Shown: one piece after another, positions 40,105 through 49,924 of the stretch
How positions within the stretch are numbered: position 1 is the first letter of the stretch
Layout of the letters: every line of letters begins with the position of its first letter
Source: Candidatus Eiseniibacteriota bacterium
Lineage (GTDB): Bacteria; Eisenbacteria; RBG-16-71-46; JAFGJU01
NCBI GenBank assembly: GCA_016928935.1
Contig: JAFGJU010000007.1
Span: 15,155-79,154, forward strand
Direction: 5' to 3'
Length of the DNA stretch: 64,000 bases
Made by a program: the position numbers and the translations under genes
The notes under the pieces: model-generated
Databases searched by the model: none
The model's input: the letters and a program-made list of their open reading frames with translations, nothing else
What the model was told of the DNA's origin: nothing

Positions 40105-41379
40105 CTACTCAACCACGGGCAGTGTCTCGGAACCGTCCGGGAAGACGTACGTCGTGAGGTCTCCGTCGGCCTTCGCCAGGACGTCGGCCACCGCTTCCTG
40201 GGCCGTGGCCGCAGGAATGAGCCCCATCCGCCTGACCACGTCGTCTCCAAGGCTCGAAACCATGTACACCTTGAAACGCGCCGCCTTCTCGGACAAGGCC
40301 AGCGCCGTGTGGCCGTGGAACGTGTACTTGGACGCCAGCTTCCGCCTTATCCCGGATAGACCACCTTCCTCGAACCACCCCAGAAGCTCCTCAGAACCCA
40401 TACCGTGCCTGTTCTCGGCCAGCAACACCATGGGTGCGCCGTCCTTCAGCACCGAGGCCATGTTGTCTATGGCCTTGTGAGACTGAACCATGGTCGAGTC
40501 CCTGGGATAGCCCCCGCAGCTCACGATCACGCAGTCCGCTTTGGCCGGCACTCTGACGGCCACGTCCCGCAGGAGCGCCCTGCACCCGGCCAGGTGCGCC
40601 TCCACGGCCTCGCCGGCGAACACGCCGAGTATGTTGCCTGCCGCGTCCGTCATGGTGTTGAGAAGGAACGCCGGAGGAATCATCCCCAGACTTTCCATCA
40701 TTTCTTCGTGCACCGGGTTTCCGTCCAGGGAGGCGCTTCTGCACATGGGGTGAAAGCCCTCGGCCTCTCTCAGCGTGAGCCGGTGGTTGGCGCATATCGC
40801 TTCGAACGACGCGACTCCGGGCAGGACGGACTTCCGGCCGCCCCTGAAACCCGCGAAGTAATGCAGTCCGATCGAACCCGTCAGGATCACGAGGTCCGCC
40901 TCCGCCACCTTCCTGTTCAGGTAGATTTCGTTCCCCTTGCTCGACTTCCCCGCCAGGAAGTGACCGGCCTTGTCGCGGCAGTCGTGCTCCGTCACCGGGA
41001 ATCTCTCGAGCACGCTTCGCGGCAGGAATTCGGGCAGGCCGTCCGGCCCCGCCAGTTCGTGCATCCCGTTGGCCACCAGTATCTGTACGGACTGGCTGCT
41101 CAGGCCGCAGTCAAGCAGGAATTCCGTCAGCACCGGGAGATAGCTCTTCACCCCCGCCACCCTTGTCCTGTCCGGCACTATCACCAGCACGCGCCTCGCT
41201 CCGCTCAACAGCTCGTCCAGCGGGCGGCCGACGGGCCTGGTCAGGGCGCCGCGCACGGCGCCGGCCGAGTCGACCAGGGCCGGCGAGTAGTCCGGCACGA
41301 AAACCCGCGCCTTCATGCGCTCAGGCAACCGCACTCTCACCTTTCCGCCGCCCAGCGCCAGCTCGAAGTCCTGGCTCAT
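40105..41379 (-). CDS. larA: LarA-family nickel-pincer racemase/epimerase
   Basis: 424 residues. All four key residues of Lactobacillus LarA are present with an offset of one: His107 (NGMHELAG), His173 (GLHYFAGF), Lys183 (GGRKSVLPG), which would hold the nickel-pincer cofactor, and His199 (ANHRL). LarA interconverts D- and L-lactate by hydride transfer, and relatives act on other 2-hydroxy acids, so the substrate is open. The cofactor needs LarB, LarC and LarE, none of which is here. It sits between gatB (4-bp overlap) and purD, an unusual place for it. Confidence 0.93.
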   Translation of the reverse strand: MSQDFELALGGGKVRVRLPERMKARVFVPDYSPALVDSAGAVRGALTRPVGRPLDELLSGARRVLVIVPDRTRVAGVKSYLPVLTEFLLDCGLSSQSVQILVANGMHELAGPDGLPEFLPRSVLERFPVTEHDCRDKAGHFLAGKSSKGNEIYLNRKVAEADLVILTGSIGLHYFAGFRGGRKSVLPGVASFEAICANHRLTLREAEGFHPMCRSASLDGNPVHEEMMESLGMIPPAFLLNTMTDAAGNILGVFAGEAVEAHLAGCRALLRDVAVRVPAKADCVIVSCGGYPRDSTMVQSHKAIDNMASVLKDGAPMVLLAENRHGMGSEELLGWFEEGGLSGIRRKLASKYTFHGHTALALSEKAARFKVYMVSSLGDDVVRRMGLIPAATAQEAVADVLAKADGDLTTYVFPDGSETLPVVE

Positions 41380-42833
41380 GTGTTCGCGTCTCCTTCCCTC
41401 ACGCCTTCCAGCCGTTCCCTCAACACACTTTCGGCCAGCGTGGGGCTGGCCTGCCCCGCGGTCTTCTCCATTATCCGGCCCATCAGGAAACCGAAGAGCT
41501 TCTTTTTCCCGCGGGCGTAGTCCGCGACCGACTTCGGATTCTCCGACAGCACTGCGTCCACTATTGTACGCATTTCCCGGACGTCGGTCACCTGTCTCAA
41601 GCCCATCCTGGACACGGCATCGTCGGCCGTCTCACCCGTGCCCGCCATCCGGGCGAACACGTCCTTGGCCATCTTACCGCTGATTCGGCCGCTGCGCACG
41701 AGCGTCAGAAGGTCCGCGAGGTTCGCCGCGGTCACGGGGAACTCGTCCGTCGCCCCCTCCTTCGCCGTCCGGAGCACTTCGGTCATTATCCAGTTGGACG
41801 CGGACTTCGGTTCGCCGGTCAGGCGGGCGACCTCCTCGAAGTAATCGGCCAGCGCCCGCCGGCCGCACAGCACGGCCGCGTCGTACGGCGGCAGTCCCAA
41901 CGACTCCACGAAGCGGCTCTCCCTCGCCTCGGGCAGCTCGGGGAGACGCGATTTCACGTCGTCTATCCAGTCCCCTTTCAACTCCAGCCGCAGCAAGTCC
42001 GGTTCGGGAAAATACCGGTAGTCGTGCGCCTCCTCCTTCGAGCGCATGGACACCGCCCGGTCCCGGCCGGCGTCCCACATCAGAGTCTCGTTAAGGACAG
42101 CAGTCCCGCCCGCGAGAAGGCCGGCCTGTCTCTCGATTTCGTACTCAAGAGCCCGTTCCACGTTCCTGAACGAGTTGAGGTTCTTTATCTCGGTCTTGCT
42201 GCCCAACGCGCGTTCTCCGACTCGCCTGAGCGACACGTTGACGTCGCAGCGGAGGCCGCCCTCCTCCATGTTCCCGCTGCTGGCCCCGGTGTACTCGAGG
42301 ATCTGCTTGAGTGCCTTCAGAAGGGCGTGCGCCTCGGAAGGGGAACGCAGCTCCGGCTCTGTGACAATCTCTATGAGCGGCACGCCGCAGCGGTTGAAGT
42401 CCACGAGAGTGCGCCTTCCGCCCGCGTCGTCAAGGTGAACGCTCTTGCCCGCGTCCTCCTCGAGGTGGACTCGTGTGACCCTCACTCGGCGCCGCTTCCC
42501 CCCGTCCGACACATACAGGTGGCCCCCGGAGCACAGGGGCCGGTCGAACTGCGAGATCTGGTAGTTCTTGGGCAGGTCCGGGTAGAAATAGTTCTTTCTC
42601 GCGAAGACGCTGGACGTGTTCGTGTGTGCGTGCAGGGCCTCTCCCACCAACACGGCCAGCTCCACCGCCCTCCTGTTCAGCACCGGGAGCGCTCCGGGCA
42701 GCCCCAGGCAGACCGGACAAACCTGAGTGTTGGGCTCCGCCCCAAACCCGGTGCCGCATCCGCAGAAGAGCTTGCTCCTGGTCAGAAGCTGCGCGTGTAT
42801 CTCCAGGCCGATTACGGACTCAAACCCCTTCAC
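41376..42833 (-). CDS. gatB: Asp/Glu-tRNA amidotransferase subunit B
   Basis: 485 residues starting VIGLEIHAQLLTRSKLFCGC, the conserved GatB opening. Further landmarks are QVCPVCLGLPGALPVLN, KNYFYPDLPKNYQISQ, GVPLIEIVTEPELRS and SLRRVGERALGSKTEIKNLNS, and the C-terminal YqeY-like helical domain is present. It binds tRNA and phosphorylates the mischarged Glu or Asp. Start overlaps gatA's stop by 4 bp. Long open frames on the opposite strand are shadows. Confidence 0.97.
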   Translation of the reverse strand: MKGFESVIGLEIHAQLLTRSKLFCGCGTGFGAEPNTQVCPVCLGLPGALPVLNRRAVELAVLVGEALHAHTNTSSVFARKNYFYPDLPKNYQISQFDRPLCSGGHLYVSDGGKRRRVRVTRVHLEEDAGKSVHLDDAGGRRTLVDFNRCGVPLIEIVTEPELRSPSEAHALLKALKQILEYTGASSGNMEEGGLRCDVNVSLRRVGERALGSKTEIKNLNSFRNVERALEYEIERQAGLLAGGTAVLNETLMWDAGRDRAVSMRSKEEAHDYRYFPEPDLLRLELKGDWIDDVKSRLPELPEARESRFVESLGLPPYDAAVLCGRRALADYFEEVARLTGEPKSASNWIMTEVLRTAKEGATDEFPVTAANLADLLTLVRSGRISGKMAKDVFARMAGTGETADDAVSRMGLRQVTDVREMRTIVDAVLSENPKSVADYARGKKKLFGFLMGRIMEKTAGQASPTLAESVLRERLEGVREGDANT

Positions 42834-44335
42834 GCCCCACCTCTCCCGCTCTCCAGGAGACCCTTCAGGCCCGCGGGCGTCCGCGCCTCCAGCGCCACAA
42901 CCTGCTCGAAGAGTCGCGCCGCCTCGAGAAGCGTTTGGTCCTCGAACGCGCGCCCGATGAGCTGTAGCCCGATGGGCAGACCGCTGCGTGAGTACCCCGA
43001 CGGCAGCGACACCGCCGGAAGACCCGCCAGGTTGACTCCCACCGTGAACACGTCGGAGAGGTACATCGCGAGCGGGTCGTGCAGCTTCTCCCCCAGCCTG
43101 AACGCGGCAGTGGGTGACGTCGGCATCAGCACCAAGTCGACTCTCCGAAGAACCTCTTCGTAGTCCCGTTTGATGAGCGTCCGCGCCTTCTGCGCCCGCA
43201 AGTAGTAAGCCTCGTAGTATCCTGCGCTCAGCGCGTAGGTCCCCAGCATGACTCGTCTCTTGACTTCCGTGCCCAGGCCCGCCGTCCTCGTGCGCACGTA
43301 CATTTCCCAGAGGTCGTCAGTGCCGCCTTCGCGCTCCCCGTACCTGACGCCGTCGTACCTCGCCAGGTTGGACGACGCCTCCGCGTCGGCCACGAGGTAG
43401 TACGCGGCGATGGAGTACTCCGCGTGCGGCAGGTCAATCTCCTCGAACGCCCATCGCTCCTTCTCCAGCTTGGAGACGACGGCCCGGGTCACGTCCGACA
43501 CGTCGGGGTCCAGCCCTTCGGAAAAAAAGCCCCAGGGCACCCCCACCCTCAACACACCCGACTTACCCACTTCGCCCGTCTGCCGCGCTCTGACCTGGCC
43601 CCTCCGCGCGCTCGTGGAATCCCACGCGTCCCAGCCGGAGACCGCCTCCAGGACTGCTGCGGTGTCTTCGACGGTCCTCGCTATCACGCCTATCTGGTCG
43701 AGTGACGAAGCGAACGCAACGAGCCCACGCCTCGACACCACGCCGTACGTCGGCTTGTATCCCACAAGCCCGCACAGGGCGGCCGGCTGTCTGACCGAAC
43801 CCCCTGTGTCGGTCCCGAGCGCGGCCGCGGCCATGCCCGCGGCCACCGCAGCCGCGGAACCCCCGCTCGAGCCGCCCGGCACGCGCTCCAGGTCCCACGG
43901 GTTTCTCGTCGGTCCGAAGAATGAGTTCTCGGTCGAAGAGCCCATTCCGAACTCGTCCAGGTTCGTCTTTCCGATGAGAAGGCATCCTCTGTCCCTGAGC
44001 CGGCTCACGGCCGTGGCGTCGTACGGCGGGACGTAGTTCCTGAGGATCCGCGAACCGCAGGTTGTGCGCAAACCCTTCGTGCAGATGTTGTCCTTGACCG
44101 CAATCGGTATACAGTTGAGCGGCGCCGCGACCCCCGGCGGGCCTCCGGACTGCCGCCCCCTGTCTCGCGCCAGCCTCTCGCACTCGGCCTCGTTCACCGT
44201 CACGTACGCCCGCAGCGTCGGGTCGCAAACTCGTATGCGCGACAGGTGGGCCTCCACGAGCTCGGCCGGACTCACCTTCCGCCGCGCCACGGCCGACCCC
44301 ATCTCGCGCAGGCTCAATTCGCAGATTCCCATCAC
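42830..44335 (-). CDS. gatA: Asp/Glu-tRNA amidotransferase subunit A
   Basis: 501 residues of the amidase-signature family. The Ser-cisSer-Lys triad is visible: Lys in AVKDNICTKG, and the two serines in the glycine-rich PGGSSGGSAAAVAAGM. Substrate loops TDTGGSVRQPAALCGLVG and YGVVSRRGLVAFASSLDQIG are standard. It releases ammonia from glutamine for transamidation of Glu-tRNA(Gln) or Asp-tRNA(Asn). Start overlaps gatC's stop by 4 bp. Confidence 0.97.
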   Translation of the reverse strand: MMGICELSLREMGSAVARRKVSPAELVEAHLSRIRVCDPTLRAYVTVNEAECERLARDRGRQSGGPPGVAAPLNCIPIAVKDNICTKGLRTTCGSRILRNYVPPYDATAVSRLRDRGCLLIGKTNLDEFGMGSSTENSFFGPTRNPWDLERVPGGSSGGSAAAVAAGMAAAALGTDTGGSVRQPAALCGLVGYKPTYGVVSRRGLVAFASSLDQIGVIARTVEDTAAVLEAVSGWDAWDSTSARRGQVRARQTGEVGKSGVLRVGVPWGFFSEGLDPDVSDVTRAVVSKLEKERWAFEEIDLPHAEYSIAAYYLVADAEASSNLARYDGVRYGEREGGTDDLWEMYVRTRTAGLGTEVKRRVMLGTYALSAGYYEAYYLRAQKARTLIKRDYEEVLRRVDLVLMPTSPTAAFRLGEKLHDPLAMYLSDVFTVGVNLAGLPAVSLPSGYSRSGLPIGLQLIGRAFEDQTLLEAARLFEQVVALEARTPAGLKGLLESGRGGA

Positions 44336-44619
44336 AGGACTCCAGGCACTTTGAAGTGTCCATTCTCTTCGTCGGGAGCTCCGGCCAGCGCGTCCTCACG
44401 AGCGAGCGTGTCCTCACCAGGCACGTCCTCTCTGAGCGGAGTGCTCCCGGCCAGGCCGTACAGCGTGGGCTCCACCTCGGTCACGTCCAGCTCCCGCAGC
44501 TTCTCCACGTATTCGAGTATTCTGCCCAGCTCGCCTCTCAGAGTCTCGAGCTCATCCGGGCTGAATTCCAGTCTGCACAGCCTTGCCGCGTGCTCCACGT
44601 CCGACCTGGTTACAGACAT
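44332..44619 (-). CDS. gatC: Asp/Glu-tRNA amidotransferase subunit C
   Basis: 95 residues with the GatC pattern: VEHAARLCRLEFSPDELETLRGELGRILEYVEKLRELDV, then the extended belt TEVEPTLYGLAGSTPLREDVPG that wraps GatA. It stabilises the GatCAB complex. One base separates it from the end of uvrD. Confidence 0.95.
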   Translation of the reverse strand: MSVTRSDVEHAARLCRLEFSPDELETLRGELGRILEYVEKLRELDVTEVEPTLYGLAGSTPLREDVPGEDTLAREDALAGAPDEENGHFKVPGVL

Positions 44620-44620
44620 C

Positions 44621-46759
44621 CTATGCCCCCTTGAGCTGGACGTATCGCGCCATTATCTTTCTGACCACGTTTCCCGGAAACTGGACAGTCAGCTTGGCCC
44701 TCTGGCCCCTGCCCTCCTGCTCCACCACCCGCCCCCAACCAAACTCCCCGTGCAACACCTCTCTGCCCACCAGCCTCCCGCCTTCCGCCGGTTCCCACAC
44801 CCGGGCCGTGGAGAGGAGTGCCTCCGGTATTTCGTTCACGAACCTGGAGACCCCCGCTCCTCCGAAACTGTCGAACCTCCGCCGGCTGGCGGCCGCAGTC
44901 AGCACCACTCTCTTGCGCGCCCGCGTCAGGGCCACGTAGAAGAGCCTTCTTTCCTCCTCTATCTCCTCGTCGCTGTCCATTGACGCGCAGTGAGGGAACA
45001 GTCCCTCCTCCAGGCCCGTGATGAACACGCAGTCGAATTCCAGCCCCTTCGCGTTGTGCGCCGTCATGAGCGTGACCCTGTCCTCCTCCGGGTGCCACGC
45101 GTCTATCTGCGAGATGAGCGATATGTCGCTCAGGAAAAGGGTCACCGGGGAGGGCTCCGGTTCGTCTGTCGCCCCGCGCTCCAACGCGCCGCGGGTTCCG
45201 TCCGCAAGCTCCTCGTCGAACTGCCTGGCCGACGCGATCAGCTCCAACACGTTCTCCAGTCTGTCCTCGAAGCTGCTCGCCTCTCTCTCCAGGTACTCCC
45301 TGTACCCCACTGCCTTGACCACCGCCTCCACAAGCTCCGCCACGCTTTCCGGCCTCTCGCCGCTCAATCTCCGGATGAAGGCCGCGAAGTCGGCCATGGA
45401 CGCTCTCGTGGCCGCCGGCAAGCCCATGTCTTCGGCCGAGTGCTCCAGGGCCTCGAACATCGTTACACCCCGCTCGCGCGCCAGCTCCTCAAGTCTCTCC
45501 AGCGCTGTCCGGCCTATCCTTCTCGGCGGCACGTTCAGCACCCGCCTCAGGCTCACCTCGTCGTTCGGGTTCACGCAGAGCCGGAGATACGCCAACACGT
45601 CCTTGACCTCCCTCCGCTCGTAGAACGACACCGCTCCCACTATCTGGTAGTTTATGCGGGCGTTACGCAGCGCAATCTCCAGCGACCTGGACTGGGCGTT
45701 GGTCCTGTACAGGACCGCCATCCGTGAGAGCGGAGTCCCCCTTTGCACCTGCTCGGCCGCGATCTCCTCGGCGACGCTCTCCGCCTCTTCTTCCTCTCCG
45801 GGGAGCAGATGAAGGGTGAGCCTCTCCCCGTATTCGTTCTCAGTAGTCAACGTCTTTCCTTTGCGGCCCCTGTTGTGTTTGATGACGCTGTTTGCCGCGT
45901 CCAGTATCAGTCCCGTGGACCTGTAATTCTGCTCCAGCCTTATGACCCTCGTCTCGGGAAAACTGGATTCGAACTCCAGTATGTTCCTGATGTCCGCGCC
46001 CCTCCAGCCGTAGATTGACTGGTCGTCGTCTCCCACCACGCACAGGTTTCTCCGGTCTCGGCACAGCTCCGCCAGGATCCTGTACTGCGCATGGTTGGTG
46101 TCCTGGTATTCGTCCACCAGGACGTGCCTGAAGCGCTCGGAATAGTGCCTGCGCGAGTCATCCGAGCCCGACAGCAGCAGAACCGTGTTGACCAGCAGGT
46201 CGTCGAAGTCCATGGCGTTGTTCTTGAGCAGGGCCGCCTGGTACGCCTCGTAGACCCTGGCCACGGTCTTGTCGTAGTGCGTCATGGACAGCCGCTTCAT
46301 CTCGTCCGCGCCGACGAGCTCCGACTTGAGCCGGCTTATCCGCTCCAGCACGCGTGCCGGCGGGAATTCGCGGTCGGAAACCTCCATGTCCCTCATCAGG
46401 CGCTTGACAAGGCTTCTCTGGTCGTCCTCGTCGTAGATGACAAAGTCGCGGCCTCTGCCCTCGGGGTCGCCGCGCTGTCTCAGCATTCTGGCGCAGACTG
46501 AATGGAACGTGCCGACCCACATACCGGCCACGCCGGCGCCGACCAAAGACTCTATCCTCCACCGCATCTCGCCCGCTGCCTTACGCGTGAAGGTTATCGC
46601 GAGTATCTGGTGGGGTGCCACGCCGCACTCGCGCACGAGGAAGGCCACTCGGTGGGCGATGACGCGCGTCTTCCCGCTGCCCGCGCCGGCCAGCACCAGC
46701 AGCGGGCCCGTCACGTGGGAGACGGCCTCCCGCTGCTGCGGATTGAGCTCGTCGTGCAT
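44621..46759 (-). CDS. uvrD: UvrD/PcrA-type superfamily 1 DNA helicase
   Basis: 712 residues. Walker A is LVLAGAGSGKTRV near the N-terminus, motif II is LVDEYQDTN, motif III is VVGDDDQSIYGWRGA, motif IV is LEQNYRST, and motifs V-VI are LMTAHNAKGLEFDCVFITGLEEGLFP and EEERRLFYVALTRARKRV. All 1A/1B/2A/2B subdomains fit, and a C-terminal Tudor-like tail (VLHGEFGWGRVV) is present as in PcrA. It moves 3'-5' on ssDNA in repair and in resolving transcription conflicts. 3 bp after the metalloprotease/barrel gene. Confidence 0.96.
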   Translation of the reverse strand: MHDELNPQQREAVSHVTGPLLVLAGAGSGKTRVIAHRVAFLVRECGVAPHQILAITFTRKAAGEMRWRIESLVGAGVAGMWVGTFHSVCARMLRQRGDPEGRGRDFVIYDEDDQRSLVKRLMRDMEVSDREFPPARVLERISRLKSELVGADEMKRLSMTHYDKTVARVYEAYQAALLKNNAMDFDDLLVNTVLLLSGSDDSRRHYSERFRHVLVDEYQDTNHAQYRILAELCRDRRNLCVVGDDDQSIYGWRGADIRNILEFESSFPETRVIRLEQNYRSTGLILDAANSVIKHNRGRKGKTLTTENEYGERLTLHLLPGEEEEAESVAEEIAAEQVQRGTPLSRMAVLYRTNAQSRSLEIALRNARINYQIVGAVSFYERREVKDVLAYLRLCVNPNDEVSLRRVLNVPPRRIGRTALERLEELARERGVTMFEALEHSAEDMGLPAATRASMADFAAFIRRLSGERPESVAELVEAVVKAVGYREYLEREASSFEDRLENVLELIASARQFDEELADGTRGALERGATDEPEPSPVTLFLSDISLISQIDAWHPEEDRVTLMTAHNAKGLEFDCVFITGLEEGLFPHCASMDSDEEIEEERRLFYVALTRARKRVVLTAAASRRRFDSFGGAGVSRFVNEIPEALLSTARVWEPAEGGRLVGREVLHGEFGWGRVVEQEGRGQRAKLTVQFPGNVVRKIMARYVQLKGA

Positions 46760-46762
46760 CTA

Positions 46763-49700
46763 TCAGAATTCTCCGCCGAAGGAGACGTGCGCCCGATACC
46801 CGGACACCTCCTGGAAGTCGGTACGCCAGGCGAAGTCCAGCTTCACGAGTATGAAAGAAATGCCCGTCCTGATTCCCGTCCCGAAAGACGCGCCGCCGTA
46901 TTGGCCGTCTATGTGCAGGCCGCCGGCCCTGGAGAACGGCCTGAAAGTCTCGTCGTCGCTCCACGCCAGTCCCACGTCCGCGAACAAAACGCCCCCCACG
47001 TTGCGCACCCCGATGGGAAGAGGCCACACCAGCCCGAGCCGGTCTATGAACGGGAACCTGAATTCCGAGTTCAGGAACGCGACCCTGGTGCCGACGAACT
47101 CAAAGTCTTCGTACCCCCTAAGGGTGTACGCCCCGCCCACGAAAAAGCTCTGCGCGTCCCGTCCCTCGCTCATCGCTCCCACCAGCCGGAAGGCGAAAGA
47201 GTATCCCGGCGACACCCGGAAATACTTCCGCATGTCGGCCCACACCGTCTGGAACCTCATGCTCTCCCGGGAGACCTTGAGGGCGGTGGAGTAGGACAGC
47301 GCCCACCTGGAACCCGACACGGGCCCGAACATGCCCCATTGGACGGTGTCCCCCACGAACGTGATGCCCGGCGAGAACATGCGCCTGGTCTGGGTGGAAA
47401 CCGACTCCAGCGTGAGGTAGCCCCCAGAGGTGGTGTCGTACTCGAAGAACTCCCTGTCCACCGAGAGATGAGTCAGGTCCAAGTCCACCCTGTTGAACCT
47501 GCCGAAGGGATAGCTGGCCAGGAGCATGAACCCGTAGTTCCGGTCGGAGAAGTACTTCTCCTCCGAGAACTCCTCCCCCAGCGCCGTCGTCCGGGAATAG
47601 TAGTAGCTCTTGTAGTGAAAAGCGCCCACACCCAGGTCCAGCCGCCTCGGCAGGTAGTAGTATATTCCCACCAAGTCCGTCTCCTCAAAGGAGGAGAAAA
47701 AGTCAGTCGCCACGTAGATCCTGTGGTTGCCCAGGAAGTCGCTCAAGGAAAGCTGGGTGCTTCCGCCGAAGCCGTAGGCCGAGCTGTACTCGAACCCTCC
47801 GGTCACCCAGTCGGGAGAAAACCTGATGCTGTAGTCCCTGGCCTGCGCCAGCGCTGTCGCGCTGCTCCACGGCACTCCCGGCGTCGAGTCCGTGGCCGCC
47901 AGCGTGTCCAATCCGAGCGGAAGCAGCGCCGGCCCGCCGGCCGGCAGAAGCCCCAACCCCGCCTCTGAGCTGTCCCGGTCCGCGCCCGCCTCCGTCGGCC
48001 ACGGCGCGCTCACGTCGGGCCCTCCGAACATCTCCGCCACTCGGAGGCTCTCCGGCTCCGCCGCGTACGGCCGGATGCGACCCTCACGCTTTAGGTCTTC
48101 CATGACTGCCTTGAGCCCCATCGGCTCCTTGGACACGTACACGTCGTAGCCCGCCTCGGAGAAGCCGTAGAACGCCAGCCGGTCCCCGGCCGACCAGTGC
48201 GGGGAGAACACCCCTCCCAGGACGTCGGTCAGCTGCAACACCGTGGAGTCGCGCAGGTCAAACACGTACAGGTTGCTGGTGCGGTCCGGGCTGGACGAGA
48301 AAACGATGCTGCCGCCGTCGGGCGACCACGAGGGGCTCCTGTCGCTCCCACCCGTGTCCACGACCTTGCGGATTTCCCGGGTGACCGGGTCGATCACGTG
48401 AATCGAATAGACCCCGATTCCGGTCCGGGAGGCGTCCACCCCCAGCGAAAACGGCTCTCTTCTGTCCGACGAGAACGCGATCAACCGGCCGTCCCTTGAC
48501 CACGATGCCTCAACGTCGTCGTAGCGGTCGCAGGTCAGCCGCTCGAGCCGGCCGCTGTCCACGTCGAGCAGGTAAAGGTCGGACAAACCGTCCTTGAGGC
48601 CGGTCAGCGCGATTCGTTTTCCGTCAGGCGACCAGCTCGGGAAAGAAATAGTCTTCAGGTCCGGCCTGAACTTCTTCTTCACCCGTCCCGAGCCCGAGTC
48701 AATCAGGTACAGCACGTCCCCCTTCCCGCTCTTGGCCACGAACGCGATTCTCCGCTCGTCCGGCGACCACGTCACTGAAGACCTGAAAAGCGGAATCACC
48801 TCGAACTGCATGGACTTCTCGCCCCTCACCAAACGGCGCATAACCTTGCCGTCAATCGCGGAGGCCACCACAACGTCCATGTATCCGTACCTGTCCGTGA
48901 GGTACGCCAGCTTGTCGCCCTTCGGGGACACGGCCGGGCTGATGTTCATGAAGGAGCCGTCCTTGCCGTGGTCGGTTATGCGGCGGCCGAACTTCTCGGC
49001 GGCTTCCCGATTGGCCACCTCGGGCCAGTATTCCTTCCTGACCGCCTCCATCCAGGCCTCGCTGAACTTCTCGGTATCGGTGCCCAGGGCTCTCTCGAAG
49101 GCGTGGTCTATGTTCTTGTTTATCCTCAGATTCTTGAGTATCTCCTTCAGCTTCTCCGGGCCGTGACGCTGAACAAGAAAGCCGATGGCCGACTGGCCCA
49201 TCTTGTAAGTCAGGTAGCTCTCCCCCAGGCGGTCCAGGCTCACGGCGTAGCCGGACACCGCGGCGTCCCTAACCACCATCTCCAGCGTCTCGTCCCAGCC
49301 GAGCGACTCGTATTCGGCCAGCCCCTCATTGAACCACAGCGGTATCTGGTAGAGGTACTGGGCGCTCAGAATCGAGTTGAACACTCCGCCGAACATCATG
49401 TCGAACACGTAGGCGTGCACCAGCTCATGCACCACGACGTGCCTCAGGTCCTCGTAGGAGCCCGTGAACGGGACGACCACTCGATTCTTGAACAGCTCGG
49501 TGAACCCGCCTACTCCCTCTTCCAGAAGCTCCGTCACGACGTTGGTCTGCTGGAAATCGTACTGGGAGCCGTAGACGATTATCGGGACCTTCTTCTGAAG
49601 CCTGTGCCCGAGGTCCGCCGTCAGCTTTACCGCGGCCTGCTCCGCCAGGTCCAGCACTACTGCGGCCAGACTGTCGCCCCCGGAGTAGAAGTAGACGTCG

Positions 49701-49855
49701 AAATTCTGGGACGACGCCACTCGCCAGTCAAACTGCCTGTACTGGACCTTGTTCTTGCCGAAGGTCTGCGCCGTTGCCTGAGTCCCGTGGAAGAGACCCG
49801 TCGCCAGCGCGGCCGCAAATAAAGTCACGATTGCCCGATGCCTTTTCCTAAACAA
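46763..49855 (-). CDS. Metalloprotease - TolB propeller - outer-membrane barrel protein
   Basis: A TTG at 49855 with AGGAGG six nt upstream gives 1030 residues and a signal peptide; the in-frame extension upstream has no site. Residues ~35-300 are a gluzincin of the peptidase MA/M1-like type (HELVH at His143-His147, then WFNEGLAEY with Glu177). Residues ~310-610 are TolB-like WD/PD40 propeller blades (repeats of SPDGKRIALTG, SPDGGSIVFSS). The rest (~690-1030) is an Omp85/surface-antigen-like beta-barrel ending in Phe. Protease activity at the cell surface is inferred. It directly follows TamA and TamB, so it may depend on them for assembly. Confidence 0.85.
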   Translation of the reverse strand: MFRKRHRAIVTLFAAALATGLFHGTQATAQTFGKNKVQYRQFDWRVASSQNFDVYFYSGGDSLAAVVLDLAEQAAVKLTADLGHRLQKKVPIIVYGSQYDFQQTNVVTELLEEGVGGFTELFKNRVVVPFTGSYEDLRHVVVHELVHAYVFDMMFGGVFNSILSAQYLYQIPLWFNEGLAEYESLGWDETLEMVVRDAAVSGYAVSLDRLGESYLTYKMGQSAIGFLVQRHGPEKLKEILKNLRINKNIDHAFERALGTDTEKFSEAWMEAVRKEYWPEVANREAAEKFGRRITDHGKDGSFMNISPAVSPKGDKLAYLTDRYGYMDVVVASAIDGKVMRRLVRGEKSMQFEVIPLFRSSVTWSPDERRIAFVAKSGKGDVLYLIDSGSGRVKKKFRPDLKTISFPSWSPDGKRIALTGLKDGLSDLYLLDVDSGRLERLTCDRYDDVEASWSRDGRLIAFSSDRREPFSLGVDASRTGIGVYSIHVIDPVTREIRKVVDTGGSDRSPSWSPDGGSIVFSSSPDRTSNLYVFDLRDSTVLQLTDVLGGVFSPHWSAGDRLAFYGFSEAGYDVYVSKEPMGLKAVMEDLKREGRIRPYAAEPESLRVAEMFGGPDVSAPWPTEAGADRDSSEAGLGLLPAGGPALLPLGLDTLAATDSTPGVPWSSATALAQARDYSIRFSPDWVTGGFEYSSAYGFGGSTQLSLSDFLGNHRIYVATDFFSSFEETDLVGIYYYLPRRLDLGVGAFHYKSYYYSRTTALGEEFSEEKYFSDRNYGFMLLASYPFGRFNRVDLDLTHLSVDREFFEYDTTSGGYLTLESVSTQTRRMFSPGITFVGDTVQWGMFGPVSGSRWALSYSTALKVSRESMRFQTVWADMRKYFRVSPGYSFAFRLVGAMSEGRDAQSFFVGGAYTLRGYEDFEFVGTRVAFLNSEFRFPFIDRLGLVWPLPIGVRNVGGVLFADVGLAWSDDETFRPFSRAGGLHIDGQYGGASFGTGIRTGISFILVKLDFAWRTDFQEVSGYRAHVSFGGEF

Positions 49856-49924
49856 CTCGTTCCTCCTCAGGGCATTCTCGGCTCCGAGACCGGAAACCTC
49901 CGGAGAACGGCGAGACGACACCCG

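Noticed and set aside
41163..43163. Long plus-strand open frame across larA, gatB and gatA
   Set aside because: It crosses three well supported minus-strand genes and has no domain or ribosome site.
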